The notes: generated by a model from the letters alone, not told the origin. Numbered from the stretch's first letter, positions 1 to 9,857 are shown. The stretch: DNA of 64,000 nucleotides from Methylobacterium sp. PvR107 (GCF_017833295.1 NZ_JAFIBW010000001.1:930001-994000), one strand, 5' to 3'. Numbers and translations are program-made.

Positions 1-895
1 GGATCGGCGACGCGCCGAAATGTCCGAGATCGGCGTACATCGCCTCGCCGCCGGTCACCGCCAGGAAGGCGGCGCCGAGCATGGCGAAGCTGACGTGCAA
101 GCCGGCATGGAGCATGAAATCGACCGCATGAAACGGGTTGGCGGCCGCGAGCACCTCGGGTTTGGCGACGATGCCGACGATTCCGAGCAGGGCCAGCACG
201 ACGAACCAGACCAGCATGACCGGTCCGAACACCCGGCCGATGGCGGCTACGCCCTTGTGCTGGACCAGGAACAGCCCGACCAGGATCACCAGCGTGATCG
301 GTACCACGAACGGACCGAGTGACGGCGCATCGACCTTCAGGCCCTCGACCGCCGACAGCACCGAGATCGCCGGCGTGATCGCCCCGTCGCCGTAGAGCAA
401 AGCCGCGCCCACGAGCCCGATCACCAGAAGCAGCGCCTTCCACGTCCCCGGCCGCGCCTGCCGCGCCCCCAGCAGCGCCAGCATGGCGACGATGCCGCCC
501 TCGCCGCGATTGTCGGCGCGCAGGATCAGCACCGCGTATTTCAGCGACACGATCAGGATCAGCGACCACAGGATCAGCGACACCGCACCCGTGGCCGCCG
601 CCGGCACCGAGGCCCCGCCGGCGGTCGCGGCCTTCACCGCCTCCTTGAACGCGTAGAGCGGGCTCGTGCCGATGTCGCCGTAGACGACCCCCAGCGCGCC
701 CAGGATGAGGGCCGGCCGCAGCCGGCCGCGCGTCGGCACATCGCCTCCCGCAGCAGCCTGGGACCCGGAATGCGCCGCTGGGGCAAGGGACTGACTCAAC
801 GCAGGACTCCGGCAGGGCGCCCCCGGTCCGGGGTGCGGCGCCTCCTTCGAAGAAGTAGCGGCTGCGGCCAAGCCGTCCAGCGCCGCCGCGGTCAC
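1..895 (-). CDS. kup: Kup-family potassium transporter, N-terminal part (runs off the window)
   Basis: Inner-membrane low-affinity K+ uptake protein of the KUP/HAK/KT family. The reverse strand encodes the family hallmark [15 protein letters not shown] near the N-terminus, [20 protein letters not shown] after the second hydrophobic segment, and [15 protein letters not shown] just before the window edge. The gene is cut at its 3' end by the window. The frame is open back to a GTG at 895, which is 13 nt after the bioD stop. An alternative TTG at 799 has a better-placed GGAG about 7 nt upstream, so the start is uncertain. The family identification is secure. It probably forms the end of a secA-bioD-kup transcript, which is inferred from spacing only. 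Confidence 0.9.
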   Translation of the reverse strand, partial: MTAAALDGLAAAATSSKEAPHPGPGAPCRSPALSQSLAPAAHSGSQAAAGGDVPTRGRLRPALILGALGVVYGDIGTSPLYAFKEAVKAATAGGASVPAAATGAVSLILWSLILIVSLKYAVLILRADNRGEGGIVAMLALLGARQARPGTWKALLLVIGLVGAALLYGDGAITPAISVLSAVEGLKVDAPSLGPFVVPITLVILVGLFLVQHKGVAAIGRVFGPVMLVWFVVLALLGIVGIVAKPEVLAAANPFHAVDFMLHAGLHVSFAMLGAAFLAVTGGEAMYADLGHFGASPI

Positions 896-908
896 GATTG
901 GCGGCGCC

Positions 909-1580
909 TCAGATCAGATCGGTGAGTCCCTCCGGACAGGGCTGGCCGCGTCTGAGGCAGAAGACCGGCGCGCCGGCATGGCGGGCGATCGCTCCCGCCA
1001 CCGTGCTGGCCGGTGCCGGCGCACCCTCGCTTTCGCTGACGGCCACGGCGAGCAGGGGAACCGCATGCAGGCGCAGAGTCTCGCAGGCGGTGAGCGCATG
1101 ACTGATCGCCCCGAGATAGCTGCCGGAGACCAGAAGGGCCGGAACGCCGAGCGCGCGCAGCCAGTCGAGACCCGTGGCTGTCTCGGTCACGGGGCTCATG
1201 AGGCCGCCCACGCCCTCGATCAGGAGCGTGCCCCGGGTGCCGGCGATCTGCGTGCGGCACCAGCCGACGAGGTCGGCAAGGTCCAGGGACCGCCCTTCCA
1301 ACGCGGCCGCCTGATCGGGCGAGAGCGGCGCCGAGAACCGCCACGGCGAGCATGCCTCGACGGCCGCGTCGTCGAGGGCAAGATCCTGGGCGTCGAGCAG
1401 ACGGGCAGTGTCGCTCTCGGCGAAGCCGGGGTCGCCGAACGGCGGGACCCCACTCGCGAGAGGCTTGAGGGTCCGGACCGGCCGACCCAGCGTCCGGAGG
1501 CGCCGGGTCAGGGCCGCGGTGACGTAGGTCTTGCCGATCTCCGTCCCGCCCCCGGCGATGAAGACCGCCCGCGCGGGCAC
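909..1580 (-). CDS. bioD: Dethiobiotin synthetase
   Basis: ATP-dependent closure of the ureido ring of 7,8-diaminopelargonate to dethiobiotin, the penultimate step of biotin synthesis, in the cytoplasm. The 223-residue product opens with the P-loop GGGTEIGKT at about residues 9-17 and has the [12 protein letters not shown] segment typical of BioD near residue 120. The chosen GTG start at 1580 lies only 7 nt after the secA stop, with a GAGG overlapping that stop; the open frame upstream runs into secA and is a shadow. The gene is an orphan here: no bioA, bioB or bioF is nearby. The unusual position behind secA suggests co-transcription with secA. Confidence 0.9.
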   Translation of the reverse strand: MPARAVFIAGGGTEIGKTYVTAALTRRLRTLGRPVRTLKPLASGVPPFGDPGFAESDTARLLDAQDLALDDAAVEACSPWRFSAPLSPDQAAALEGRSLDLADLVGWCRTQIAGTRGTLLIEGVGGLMSPVTETATGLDWLRALGVPALLVSGSYLGAISHALTACETLRLHAVPLLAVAVSESEGAPAPASTVAGAIARHAGAPVFCLRRGQPCPEGLTDLI

Positions 1581-1587
1581 GCCGGCC

Positions 1588-4479
1588 TCAGGCCTGGAGG
1601 CTGCCGTGGCAGTGCTTGTACTTCTTGCCCGAGCCACAGGGGCACGGCTCGTTGCGGCCGACGCGGCCCCAGGTGGCGGCATCGTCCGGATTGCGCTCCA
1701 GCACGGCCCCATCCGCCGCGAGGCCCTGCGCGGCGAAACCGTAGGCCGGACCACCGCCCCCGTCGCTGCCCGAACCCTGCCCGGCATAATCCATCTCGTT
1801 CTCGCCGGTCACCGGATCGAGATGCTGGGCGAACATCGGCGGCAGCGTCGGGCCACCGGCCGGGTACTCCGCCTGCGGCTCCTGCATCATGATCTCGACC
1901 CGCGAGAGCTGCGCGGTGACTTGCTCGCGCAGGGCGGTCACGAGACCGTTGAACAGGTCGAACGCCTCGGACTTGTACTCGTTCAGCGGGTCGCGCTGGG
2001 CGAAGCCGCGCCAGCCGATCACCTGCCGCAGGTGGTCCAGGGTCACGAGGTGCTCGCGCCAGAGATGGTCGAGGGTCTGGAGCAGGACCTGCTTCTCGAT
2101 ATAGGCCGTGACCTCGGCACCGTTCTTCTCGGTCCGGTCGGCATAGGCCGTCTCGGCGGCCTTCATCAGGCGCTCGCGCATCTCCTCGTCGGCGATGCCC
2201 TCCTCCTTGGCCCAGTCTTCCACCGGCACGTCGAGGTTGAGGATGTCCTTCACCTGCTCGTGCAGGCCGGCGACGTCCCACTGCTCGGCGTAGGCGTTCT
2301 CCGGGATATGGCGGGCGACGAGGTCGTCGATCACGCCCTCGCGCATCTCGTCCACGGTCTCGCGGACGCTGTCCTGACCCATGAAGTCGCGGCGCTGCTC
2401 GAACACGACCTTGCGCTGGTCGTTCATGACGTTGTCGTACTTCAACACGTTCTTGCGCATGTCGAAGTTGCGCGCCTCGACCTTCTGCTGCGCCTTCTCG
2501 ATCGCCTTGTTGATCCAGGGGTGAATGATCGCCTCGCCCTGCTCCAGGCCGAGCTTCTGCAGCATCCCGTCCATGCGGTCGGAGCCGAAGATCCGCATCA
2601 GGTCGTCCTGGAGCGACAGGTAGAATTTCGAGCGGCCGGGATCGCCCTGGCGGCCCGAACGGCCGCGGAGCTGGTTGTCGATGCGCCGGGATTCGTGGCG
2701 CTCGGTGCCGATGATGTAGAGGCCGCCGGGCAGCGCCTTCTTCCGGCCTGCCTCGGGATCGGCCGGTTCGCCGGAGGCCAGCACCTTGGCGCGGTTCTCG
2801 GCGATCTCAGCCTTGATCGCCTCGATGGCGGCGTTGCGCTCCGGCCCGTCGGCCAAGTGCCCCAACTCCTTCTCGATCCGCATCTCGAGATTGCCGCCGA
2901 GTTTGATGTCGGTACCGCGGCCCGCCATGTTGGTGGCGATGGTGATCGCGCCGGGCACACCTGCCTCGGCCACGATATAGGCCTCCTGCTCGTGGAAGCG
3001 GGCGTTGAGCACGGCGAAGCGCTTGGTCACCCGGCCCTCGCGGGCGGCGGCGTAGACGTCTGTCAGCGCGTTCGGATCGGAATAGTCGAGCAGGCTGTAG
3101 CCGGCCTTCTTGAGCATCTCGGCGAGGTGCTCCGACTTCTCGATCGAGCCGGTGCCGACCAGGATCGGCTGGTGACGGCTATGCGCCCTGTCGATCTCGG
3201 CGATGATGCCTTCGTACTTCTCCCCGACGGTCCGGTAGACCTCGTCGTCCTCATCGACGCGCTCGACCTCCTTGTTGGTCGGGATATCGACCACGTCGAG
3301 CTTGTAGATCTCGGCGAATTCGTCGGCTTCGGTCGAGGCCGTGCCGGTCATGCCGGCGAGCTTCTTGTAGAGGCGGAAGTAGTTCTGGAAGGTGATCGAG
3401 GCCAGCGTCTGGTTCTCGGGCTGGATCGTGACCCGCTCCTTGGCCTCGAGGGCCTGGTGCAAGCCCTCCGAGTAGCGCCGGCCCTGCATCATGCGGCCGG
3501 TGAACTCGTCGATGATCACCACCTCGTCGTTCTTGACGATGTAGTCCTTGTCGCGGGTGAACAGCGTGTTGGCGCGCAGAGCCTGGTTCACGTGGTGGAC
3601 CAGCGTGACGTTGTGGGCGTCGTAGAGGTCGCCTTCCTTGAGGAGGCCGGCCTCGCGCAGCGCCTCCTCGATGAACTCGTTGCCCTCTTCGGTCAGCGAG
3701 ACGGTGCGCTGCTTCTCGTCGAGGTCGTAGAACTCCTTGCGCAGGCGCGGCATCAGCGCGTCGACCGCCACGTAGAGTTCCGAGCGGTCATCCACCGGGC
3801 CGGAGATGATCAGCGGCGTGCGCGCTTCGTCGATCAGGATCGAATCGACCTCGTCGACGATCGCGAAGTTGTGCCCCCGCTGCGCCAGCTGGGACATCTC
3901 GTACTTCATGTTGTCGCGCAGGTAGTCGAACCCGTACTCGTTGTTGGTGCCGTAGGTGATGTCGCAGGCGTAGGCGTCCTTGCGCTGCGCGTCGTCGAGT
4001 CCGTGGACGATGGTGCCGACGCTGAGCCCCAGGAACCGGTAGAGCTGGCCCATCCACTCGGCGTCGCGGGCGGCGAGGTAGTCGTTGACCGTGACGACGT
4101 GGACGCCCTTGCCCTCGAGCGCGTTCAGATAGACCGGCAGCGTCGCCACCAGGGTCTTGCCCTCGCCGGTCTTCATCTCGGCGATGCCGCCCTCGTGCAG
4201 CACCATGCCGCCGATCAGCTGCACGTCGAAATGGCGCTGACCGAAGACGCGCTTGGCGGCCTCGCGCACCGTCGCGAAGGCCGGCACCAGGATGTCGTCC
4301 AGGCTCTTGCCGGCGGCGAGCTCGGCCTTCAGCATGTCGGTGCGGGCGCGCAGGGCCTCGTCCGACAGGTCCTGGATCTCCGGTTCCAGCGCGTTGATCA
4401 GGGCCACGCGCGGGCGATAGCCCTTGACGCGGCGGTCGTTGGAGGAGCCGAAAATCTTCTTGGCGATCGAGCCGAGCAT
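1588..4479 (-). CDS. secA: Preprotein translocase ATPase SecA
   Basis: Cytoplasmic and membrane-associated motor that drives unfolded preproteins through SecYEG. The 963-residue product has the usual bacterial length. It shows Walker A within MKTGEGKT at residues 102-109, a DEAD-like [14 protein letters not shown] segment, the second-nucleotide-fold motif [10 protein letters not shown] and the arginine-rich [13 protein letters not shown]. The C-terminal zinc-binding SecB-interaction tail carries C946, C948, C957 and H958. The ATG start at 4479 fits the family N-terminus [16 protein letters not shown]. It is transcribed divergently from the parvulin gene across a 260-bp gap, and bioD follows 7 nt after its stop. 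Confidence 0.98.
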   Translation of the reverse strand: MLGSIAKKIFGSSNDRRVKGYRPRVALINALEPEIQDLSDEALRARTDMLKAELAAGKSLDDILVPAFATVREAAKRVFGQRHFDVQLIGGMVLHEGGIAEMKTGEGKTLVATLPVYLNALEGKGVHVVTVNDYLAARDAEWMGQLYRFLGLSVGTIVHGLDDAQRKDAYACDITYGTNNEYGFDYLRDNMKYEMSQLAQRGHNFAIVDEVDSILIDEARTPLIISGPVDDRSELYVAVDALMPRLRKEFYDLDEKQRTVSLTEEGNEFIEEALREAGLLKEGDLYDAHNVTLVHHVNQALRANTLFTRDKDYIVKNDEVVIIDEFTGRMMQGRRYSEGLHQALEAKERVTIQPENQTLASITFQNYFRLYKKLAGMTGTASTEADEFAEIYKLDVVDIPTNKEVERVDEDDEVYRTVGEKYEGIIAEIDRAHSRHQPILVGTGSIEKSEHLAEMLKKAGYSLLDYSDPNALTDVYAAAREGRVTKRFAVLNARFHEQEAYIVAEAGVPGAITIATNMAGRGTDIKLGGNLEMRIEKELGHLADGPERNAAIEAIKAEIAENRAKVLASGEPADPEAGRKKALPGGLYIIGTERHESRRIDNQLRGRSGRQGDPGRSKFYLSLQDDLMRIFGSDRMDGMLQKLGLEQGEAIIHPWINKAIEKAQQKVEARNFDMRKNVLKYDNVMNDQRKVVFEQRRDFMGQDSVRETVDEMREGVIDDLVARHIPENAYAEQWDVAGLHEQVKDILNLDVPVEDWAKEEGIADEEMRERLMKAAETAYADRTEKNGAEVTAYIEKQVLLQTLDHLWREHLVTLDHLRQVIGWRGFAQRDPLNEYKSEAFDLFNGLVTALREQVTAQLSRVEIMMQEPQAEYPAGGPTLPPMFAQHLDPVTGENEMDYAGQGSGSDGGGGPAYGFAAQGLAADGAVLERNPDDAATWGRVGRNEPCPCGSGKKYKHCHGSLQA

Positions 4480-4739
4480 CGTTGACCTGCGGACGCGCGA
4501 GCCCGCCCACGGGTGAGCGTGGCGGGCCGGCCTGGGCGGAGTTGGCCGGGCTTATAGAGGTAAACATCGCCCGGTGCACCTGAAAGGGGCAGCGCTCAAC
4601 GCGGGCCGGTACGGTCACGGTTCCGGGATGCGCGGAACGGCAGCGCTTGCCTTCTCGCGCGACGCGGGCCACCTGTGCCGCAGCCTGCCGCCCGGCCCGA
4701 TCGGGGCGGCGCGAGACGTCAGTCGGAGACTTCGCCCGC

Positions 4740-5657
4740 ATGCCGAACACCGCCCTCCTCCGGCGCGCCAGCGCGCTTGCCGTCATGCTCGCGATGCCGG
4801 GATTCGCGCTGGCGCAGACGCCGCAGAAGGCCCCGGCTCCGGCATCGACGCCCGCGGCGAACACGCCCGCCGCGGCGCCCGGGCCGGACGCGGTTGCGGC
4901 AAGCGTCAATGGCAAGCCGATCACGCAGGGCGACCTCGCCATCGCGGCCGACGATCCGGCACTGTCGCTGCCGGGTGTCGACGAGGCGCAGAAGAAGAAC
5001 CTGCTCGTGGACTACATGGTCGACCTGCGGGTCGGCGCGCAGGCGGCGGAGGCGGCCAAGATCGGCGACACGCCGGAGTTCCAGCGCAAGCTCGCCTATT
5101 TCCGCGACAAGCTCCTGCTCGACGACTACCTGGAGCATGAGGCCAAGCTAGCGGTCACGCCCGAGTCGGAGCACGCGATCTACGATCAGACCGTCAAGCT
5201 GATGAAGCCCGAGGAGGAGGTGCATGCCCGCCACATCCTCGTGGACAACGAGGCCGAGGCGAAAAAGATCGCGGCGCGCATCAAGGGCGGCGAGGATTTC
5301 GCCAAGGTCGCGGCCGAGACCTCGAAGGATCCGGGCTCGAAGACCGAGGGCGGCGATCTCGGCTGGTTCACCAAGGAGCGGATGGTCCCGGACTTCGCCA
5401 ATGCGGCCTTCGCGATGAAGGTCGGCCAGGTCTCCGACCCGATCAAGACGCAGTTCGGCTGGCACGTGATCAAGGTCGAGGAGAAGCGGACCAAGCCGCA
5501 GCCGACCTTTGAGGATCTCAAAGAGCAGATCGACCAGCACCTGATCCGCAAGGCCCAGCAGGACATGATCCTGAAACTGCGCTCGGAGGCGAAGATCGAG
5601 CGCACCGACGCGCCCGCCGAGGCGGCTCAGCCGGTGCCGGAGACGAAGAAGCCCTGA
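4740..5657 (+). CDS. Periplasmic parvulin-type peptidyl-prolyl cis-trans isomerase
   Basis: Probable secreted folding catalyst of the SurA/PrsA type. The 305-residue product starts with a classical Sec signal peptide (cleavage near ALAQ-T, about residue 26) followed by a proline/alanine-rich linker. A SurA-like N-terminal helical segment covers about 45-155, and a PpiC rotamase domain about 160-255 (VHARHILVDNEAEAKKI, GGDLGWF, FGWHVIKVEEKR). The tail is charged. The frame is open further upstream, but the ATG at 4740 is the one that gives a signal peptide. It is divergent from secA, which fits an envelope-biogenesis role, but that link is inference. Confidence 0.92.
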   Translation: MPNTALLRRASALAVMLAMPGFALAQTPQKAPAPASTPAANTPAAAPGPDAVAASVNGKPITQGDLAIAADDPALSLPGVDEAQKKNLLVDYMVDLRVGAQAAEAAKIGDTPEFQRKLAYFRDKLLLDDYLEHEAKLAVTPESEHAIYDQTVKLMKPEEEVHARHILVDNEAEAKKIAARIKGGEDFAKVAAETSKDPGSKTEGGDLGWFTKERMVPDFANAAFAMKVGQVSDPIKTQFGWHVIKVEEKRTKPQPTFEDLKEQIDQHLIRKAQQDMILKLRSEAKIERTDAPAEAAQPVPETKKP

Positions 5658-5694
5658 TCCGGGCGCTGTTGACGGTCGGGCCGGACGGGTCCAG

Positions 5695-5989
5695 TCAGGA
5701 CGGGAACAGGCGCGTGGCATGATCGACGGTGCCACGCAGGATGTGCAGGATGACGACGCAATCGGTCTCAACCCTGTAGAAGATCGGGTACTTGCCCTGC
5801 ACATGCCGGCGAACGCCACGGTCCTCATAGCGGCAAACCAGCGGAAAACGCTCGGGGAAATCAGCCAGCGCCAGGCAGGCCATGCGCAGTCCCCGAACGA
5901 AACTCAGTGTGCTGCGGATTGTCCTGCGCGACGAGGTCGCCGAGCGCTTCCAGATCGTGTTCCGCCGCGTCCGCGAAACGGACGATCAT
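5695..5989 (-). pseudogene. ParE/RelE-family toxin, frameshifted
   Basis: Remnant of a type II toxin that follows parD. Translation from the ATG at 5989, which overlaps the parD stop (ATGA), gives a normal ParE N-terminus (MIVRFADAAEHDLEALGDL) as far as DNPQ, then reads out of frame to an early stop. The rest of the toxin (LSFVRGLRMACLALADFPERF, then the IFYRVE and VVILHILRG core strands) lies in the neighbouring frame and stops at 5695. Removing one base near 5917 would join the halves into one ORF of about 97 residues, normal for the family. It may be a true loss-of-toxin mutation or a sequencing error. The 62-residue C-terminal ORF alone has a start codon but lacks the N-terminal helices. 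Confidence 0.8.
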
Positions 5990-6237
5990 TCTGTCCCGTC
6001 GCTGAGCGCACGAGACTTGCGTTCCAGCCGGCCGAAGACATCGTCGGCCGGTTTGGTCCGCCCGGCCTGAGCGAGGGCGATCGTGATCGATTGATCCAAC
6101 GCGGCGAGGCTCGCTTCCCGGTCGCGGATCAGGCGGACACCTTGCCGAAGCACCTCGTTCTCCGAAGTGTACCGGCCGGTTTCGACCAGCCGCGTCACGA
6201 AGGCCTCAAGCGGATCCCCGAGTTCGGCACGAATCAT
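5986..6237 (-). CDS. parD: ParD-like antitoxin (ribbon-helix-helix)
   Basis: Predicted antitoxin and autorepressor of a ParDE-type module. The 83-residue product has the family start with the segment FVTRLVETGRYTSENEVLRQG near residues 12-32, a short ribbon-helix-helix DNA-binding domain. The C-terminal half is a basic and acidic toxin-binding arm with GRLERKSRALSDGTE at the end. The ATG at 6237 was preferred over an open frame that extends to 6336 because it begins exactly at the conserved domain. Its stop overlaps the toxin start by the ATGA arrangement usual in such pairs. The partner toxin is frameshifted, so this antitoxin may be an orphan. Confidence 0.85.
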   Translation of the reverse strand: MIRAELGDPLEAFVTRLVETGRYTSENEVLRQGVRLIRDREASLAALDQSITIALAQAGRTKPADDVFGRLERKSRALSDGTE

Positions 6238-6365
6238 CGCGTCCTCCGGATGGGCGGACCCGGCCAAGATAACCAGCACCCAACGATTCCGGACATAGAA
6301 AAAAGCGCAGCCTCGCGCCGCGCTTCTCGACCTCACTCACGGGTGTTGAGAACCGGTCGAACCCG

Positions 6366-6524
6366 TCAGTACGGCCGGTCGGGCACGAGGTAGCTCGAGC
6401 GTTCCGGCGCGGCCTGCGGCGTGACCCCGAGCGCGGCGAGTTCGTCGCTGCGGCGCCCTTCGGCAATTCGGTCGAGCACCGCGATCAGCAGCCATGGGCA
6501 CGCGATGCCGATGAAGAACGCCAT
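6366..6524 (-). CDS. Small membrane-anchored protein, 52 residues
   Basis: Short gene with a strong ribosome binding site: GGAGG sits 5 nt before the ATG at 6524. The product begins with a hydrophobic stretch (MAFFIGIACPWLLIAVLD) that can form one membrane helix or an uncleaved signal, followed by a charged segment RIAEGRRSDELAALG and a tail rich in Pro, Arg and Tyr. I do not recognise a family. It lies alone between parD and hemH, in the same orientation as both. The coding call rests on the ribosome binding site and the sensible protein composition. Confidence 0.6.
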   Translation of the reverse strand: MAFFIGIACPWLLIAVLDRIAEGRRSDELAALGVTPQAAPERSSYLVPDRPY

Positions 6525-6617
6525 GTGATCCTCCCGCGCCGGACCGAAAAACCCGTCCGGCTTAGGAAAATAATAGGGGGGCGCGGCCAGCCCGCAAGCG
6601 GCGTTCGCGCCCGATCG

Positions 6618-7700
6618 TCAGATCCAGCCCTGAAGCTCGCGGCGCACCACGTGCTCGATCACCCGCATGCCGAGGTCGCTGTCGTTCAAGCAGGGGATGT
6701 AGGCGAATTGCTCGCCGCCATTCTCCTCGAAATAGTGACGGTTCTCGCCGTCGAGTTCCTCCAGCGTTTCCAGGCAATCCGCCGTGAAGCCCGGGGCGAC
6801 GATCGCCATGCGCTTCACGCCGGATTTCGCCAGCTCCATCACCGTCTCGTCGGTGTAGGGCTTCAGCCACTCCTCGTTGCCGAAGCGGGACTGGAAGGTC
6901 ACCCGCATCTTCTCCGGCGACAGGCCGAGCTTCTCCCGGATCAGTCGGCCGGTCTTGTGGCACTGGCAATGGTAGGGATCACCCTTGAGCAGGTAGCTCC
7001 GCGGCACCCCGTGGAACGAGGTGAGGATCACCTCCGGCTCGAAATCGAGCTTGTCCAGACCCTCGCGGATCGAATCGGCCATCGCGGCGATGTAGACCGG
7101 ATCGTCGTGATAAGGCGGCGAAACCCGCACCGTCGGCTGCCAGCGCATGTCCATCAGGGCGCGGAACGCCTGATCGCAGGCGGTCGCCGAGGTGGCGGCG
7201 GCGTATTGCGGATAGAGGGGCACCAGCAGGATACGGTCGCAGCCCTGGTCGAGCAGGGCCTGGATCCGGCCGGCGACCTCGGGCTTGCCGTAGCGCATCG
7301 CCCAATCGACCACCACGGACTCGCCCATGGCGGCCTGGAGGCGCTCGCTTTGGCCGCGGGTGATGGTCTTGAGCGGACCCTCGTTCAGGGCGTTGTTCCA
7401 GACGCTGGCATAGTCGCGACCCTTCGGCTTGGGGCGCTTGGTCAGGATCACGAGGTTGAGCAGCGGCCACCAGATCAGCCGCGGCACCTCGATCACCCGC
7501 CGGTCCGACAGGAACTCCTTGAGGTACCGGCGCATGGGCCAGTAGGTCGTGCCCTCCGGCGTGCCGAGATTCATCAGGAGGACGCCGACACGGCCCCAGG
7601 CCACCTTCGGGTGGTCGGCCGGCAGGCCGTCCGCTGCGGGCTTGAGGGTCGTCAGGGGCCGGCCATTGGCCAGCGCGGCAGGTTCGACGCGTTCGTTCAT
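6618..7700 (-). CDS. hemH: Ferrochelatase
   Basis: Inserts Fe2+ into protoporphyrin IX as the last step of protoheme synthesis, at the inner face of the cytoplasmic membrane. The 360-residue product has the family landmarks: GVLLMNLGTPEG near residue 40, YWPMRRYLKEFLSDRRV, the metal-handling histidine H230 in TSFHGVP, and APGFTADCLETLEEL in the C-terminal domain. The N-terminus has about 35 extra residues before the domain, as is common in alphaproteobacteria. The start at 7700 has only a weak GGA upstream. Neighbours give no further heme genes. Confidence 0.97.
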   Translation of the reverse strand: MNERVEPAALANGRPLTTLKPAADGLPADHPKVAWGRVGVLLMNLGTPEGTTYWPMRRYLKEFLSDRRVIEVPRLIWWPLLNLVILTKRPKPKGRDYASVWNNALNEGPLKTITRGQSERLQAAMGESVVVDWAMRYGKPEVAGRIQALLDQGCDRILLVPLYPQYAAATSATACDQAFRALMDMRWQPTVRVSPPYHDDPVYIAAMADSIREGLDKLDFEPEVILTSFHGVPRSYLLKGDPYHCQCHKTGRLIREKLGLSPEKMRVTFQSRFGNEEWLKPYTDETVMELAKSGVKRMAIVAPGFTADCLETLEELDGENRHYFEENGGEQFAYIPCLNDSDLGMRVIEHVVRRELQGWI

Positions 7701-7980
7701 GGCATCGTTCCGGCGCCGCGCGCCGAGTCCTTCCTCTGGCTTCGGATATCCGGGGGCCGGCGCGTGCGCTTGGGCCTGGACCGGAGGCTTGCCCCTGTCG
7801 GGTGCGCTCCATGTAGGGTGCGATGCCGCCCGGCGAAGACCGGATGCGACATGCCGCCCCGTGAGGCGCCGCGCGCTCGACCTCTGTCCCTAACCATGTG
7901 TCGCCGCAAGCCGCAACCGCCGCCCCGGTCGCGGGGCCCGGCTGCCGCAGATCCCGGCCACGATCCTGACCGCGAGACTC

Positions 7981-8670
7981 ATGACCGACACGCCTGTTGC
8001 CGATGCCCTCGCGGCCTTCCGCGCCGCCAGCTCACCCTGGCTGACGCTGCCGTTCTTCGCGGGGGGGCAGGCCGACGCGGTGGCAGCCCGCGTCGATGCC
8101 CGTATCGCCGCGGGTGCCCGCGTGCTGCCGGCGCCGGACCGGATCTTCCGCGCCCTGACGGAGACGCCGCTGCCGGCGGTGCGCGCGGTGATCCTCGGGC
8201 AGGACCCCTACCCGACCCCCGGTGACGCCAACGGCCTCGCCTTCTCGTTCGTGGGCTCGGGCCGCCTCCCCGCCTCGCTGAAGGTGATCCTGGCGGAGGC
8301 CGGCTCGGACCGTTCCGCGGGCGGCGACCTGACGCCCTGGGCGCGGCAGGGCGTCCTGCTCCTCAACAGCGCGCTCACCGTCGAGGCCGGCAAGGCCGGG
8401 GCGCATCTCCGCTACGGCTGGGCTGCGCTGACCGACGAGGCGGTCGCCGCAATCTCGGCGCGTCCCGAGCCCGCGGTCTTCCTGCTCTGGGGCGCCCAGG
8501 CCCGAGCCCGGGCGGCGCTGATCGATGCGCGCCGCCACGGCGTGTTCGAGAGCGGCCATCCCTCGCCGCTCAACCGCGCGCGGGATTTCCCCGGCTCGGA
8601 TCCGTTCGGGCGGGCCAACCGGTGGCTGACCGCGCACGGTGGCCGCCCGATCGAGTGGCGCTTGGGCTGA
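7981..8670 (+). CDS. ung: Uracil-DNA glycosylase, family 1
   Basis: Removes uracil from DNA as the first step of base excision repair. The 229-residue product has motif A as GQDPYPTPGDANGLAFSF with catalytic D75 and the thymine-excluding Y77. It also has LLLNSALTV for uracil recognition (N) and motif B as HPSPLN with the second catalytic histidine near residue 198. The usual histidine after the DPY of motif A is proline here, a variant I believe occurs in other alphaproteobacteria. The ATG at 7981 is the only sensible start. The gene stands alone between divergent hemH and a convergent small gene. Confidence 0.92.
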   Translation: MTDTPVADALAAFRAASSPWLTLPFFAGGQADAVAARVDARIAAGARVLPAPDRIFRALTETPLPAVRAVILGQDPYPTPGDANGLAFSFVGSGRLPASLKVILAEAGSDRSAGGDLTPWARQGVLLLNSALTVEAGKAGAHLRYGWAALTDEAVAAISARPEPAVFLLWGAQARARAALIDARRHGVFESGHPSPLNRARDFPGSDPFGRANRWLTAHGGRPIEWRLG

Positions 8671-8683
8671 GCGCGGCCGGCGC

Positions 8684-9088
8684 TCACTGCGGCTTGGCGG
8701 TCTCCGCCGGCTTGGCCGCCGGAGCACCCGGATCCTGGCCGGCCGGCAGCAGCACGTTCTTGGCGACGGTGCCCTCGGGGCCGTATTCGCCGGCTACCGC
8801 GATGCAGGCCTGATCGCGGTTCTGCGCCATCTGGTTCGACATCAGCGTGAACATGGTCTGCACGCGGTTGCCGAACGGACCCCGCGGCTGGACATCGGCG
8901 ATCTGCACGTTCTGCTTCGCCAGAAGCGCCTCGAACTGGTCGCTGCCGACCCGGTAGCCGCAGACATTCGAGGCGGCGAAGATGTAGGCGGCAAATTCCA
9001 GGGCCCGCGGGCCCGGCGCGTTGCGGACCTGCGCCTGTGCCGGGAGAGCGGCGAGCATCAGGGCGGCGGGAAGGGCGATGTGGCGCAT
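8684..9088 (-). CDS. Small secreted protein of unknown function
   Basis: The 134-residue product starts with a clear Sec signal peptide (MRHIALPAALMLAALPAQAQ) and is therefore probably periplasmic. The mature part has two cysteines, in SNVCGYRVG and in RDQACIAVAGEYG, that could form a disulfide. A proline/alanine-rich C-terminal tail follows. No family is recognised. The open frame continues upstream to 9265, but the ATG at 9088 is the only start that gives a signal peptide. It converges on the uracil-DNA glycosylase gene with 13 nt between the stops. Confidence 0.75.
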   Translation of the reverse strand: MRHIALPAALMLAALPAQAQVRNAPGPRALEFAAYIFAASNVCGYRVGSDQFEALLAKQNVQIADVQPRGPFGNRVQTMFTLMSNQMAQNRDQACIAVAGEYGPEGTVAKNVLLPAGQDPGAPAAKPAETAKPQ

Positions 9089-9362
9089 GCGGAGCCGTTT
9101 CCTCGAAGACGGGCGAACTCTGGCGGGTCGCCTCAGGCGGGCGGGACATAGGACCGGGCGGGCCATTCGCCAATGCGACCGAATTTGCCTGCAAACGTGC
9201 GACCGATTTTCATGACCCGTTGGCCATAGATCCAGTCCAGGGCCGTGGAGCTGCCGAAAATGCACCCGTGTCCCGGCTGGGCTGCGAGGTGAGAGAGAGT
9301 GTTAACCTGCCCGCGTCACGCCAGACGTCATGGTCTACCCAGATCAAGGCGGTCTGCATCGC

Positions 9363-9830
9363 ATGTTCGGCGTCAACTCCTCTGCCGCATCACTTCCAGT
9401 CCTGGCGCCCCAGGACCCGGCCCGCGCCTTCCGGACCGGCCCGGCCGGGCCTGCAGCCGCCGACCGGCGCGGCGCCGAGGCTGCGCCCGCAATCTGCCCG
9501 CACCGGGTCGCGCGCTGGGCCATCGGCGAGGGCCTGCGCGCCGGCGACACCGTCGCGCTTCTGGTGCAGGATCTCGGGCAGGCGGAGGCGATGCGCCTCG
9601 GTCTCGCCCGCCTCGGCCTCCGGGTCGTCTGCCTCGACGGGACCGGTCTCGGTGACGCTCTGGCCGACAGCCTGTCGCTGTCGGGAGCGGCCCTGGTAAT
9701 CGTCGATACGACGCTGGCGCAGGCCTATGCCGGCCTGATGGGCCGGTTGTCCGCCTATCCGCCGGTATGGTGGAACGGCCCGGGCGCCGATTTCGCGAGC
9801 CTCGATCTCGCGCTGGCCGAGCTGGCGTAG
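9363..9830 (+). CDS. Stand-alone fragment resembling the N-terminus of FATP-type acyl-CoA synthetases
   Basis: The 155-residue product contains a stretch like the start of AMP-binding acyl-CoA synthetases: ARWAIGEGLRAGDTVALLVQ, then AEAMRLGLARLGLRVVCLD, and LSLSGAALVIVD. In full-length enzymes this is followed by the ATP-binding and adenylate-forming core, with TSGTTG-like and YGxTE motifs, which are absent here because the frame ends at a normal stop. An alternative ATG lies at 9330; neither start has a good ribosome binding site. It cannot be catalytically complete. It may be a relic or a repurposed small domain. Codon use looks like that of the neighbouring genes. Confidence 0.6.
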   Translation: MFGVNSSAASLPVLAPQDPARAFRTGPAGPAAADRRGAEAAPAICPHRVARWAIGEGLRAGDTVALLVQDLGQAEAMRLGLARLGLRVVCLDGTGLGDALADSLSLSGAALVIVDTTLAQAYAGLMGRLSAYPPVWWNGPGADFASLDLALAELA

Positions 9831-9857
9831 GGTGCGACGGGACCGAGGCCTGCGCCG

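Noticed and set aside
1531..4485. 984-codon open frame opposite secA
   Set aside because: It is a shadow caused by high third-position GC. The composition is repetitive Leu/Val/Asp/His and it covers a definite secA.
7697..7909. 70-codon ORF upstream of hemH
   Set aside because: Arg-rich composition typical of non-coding frames; overlaps the hemH start and has no ribosome binding site.
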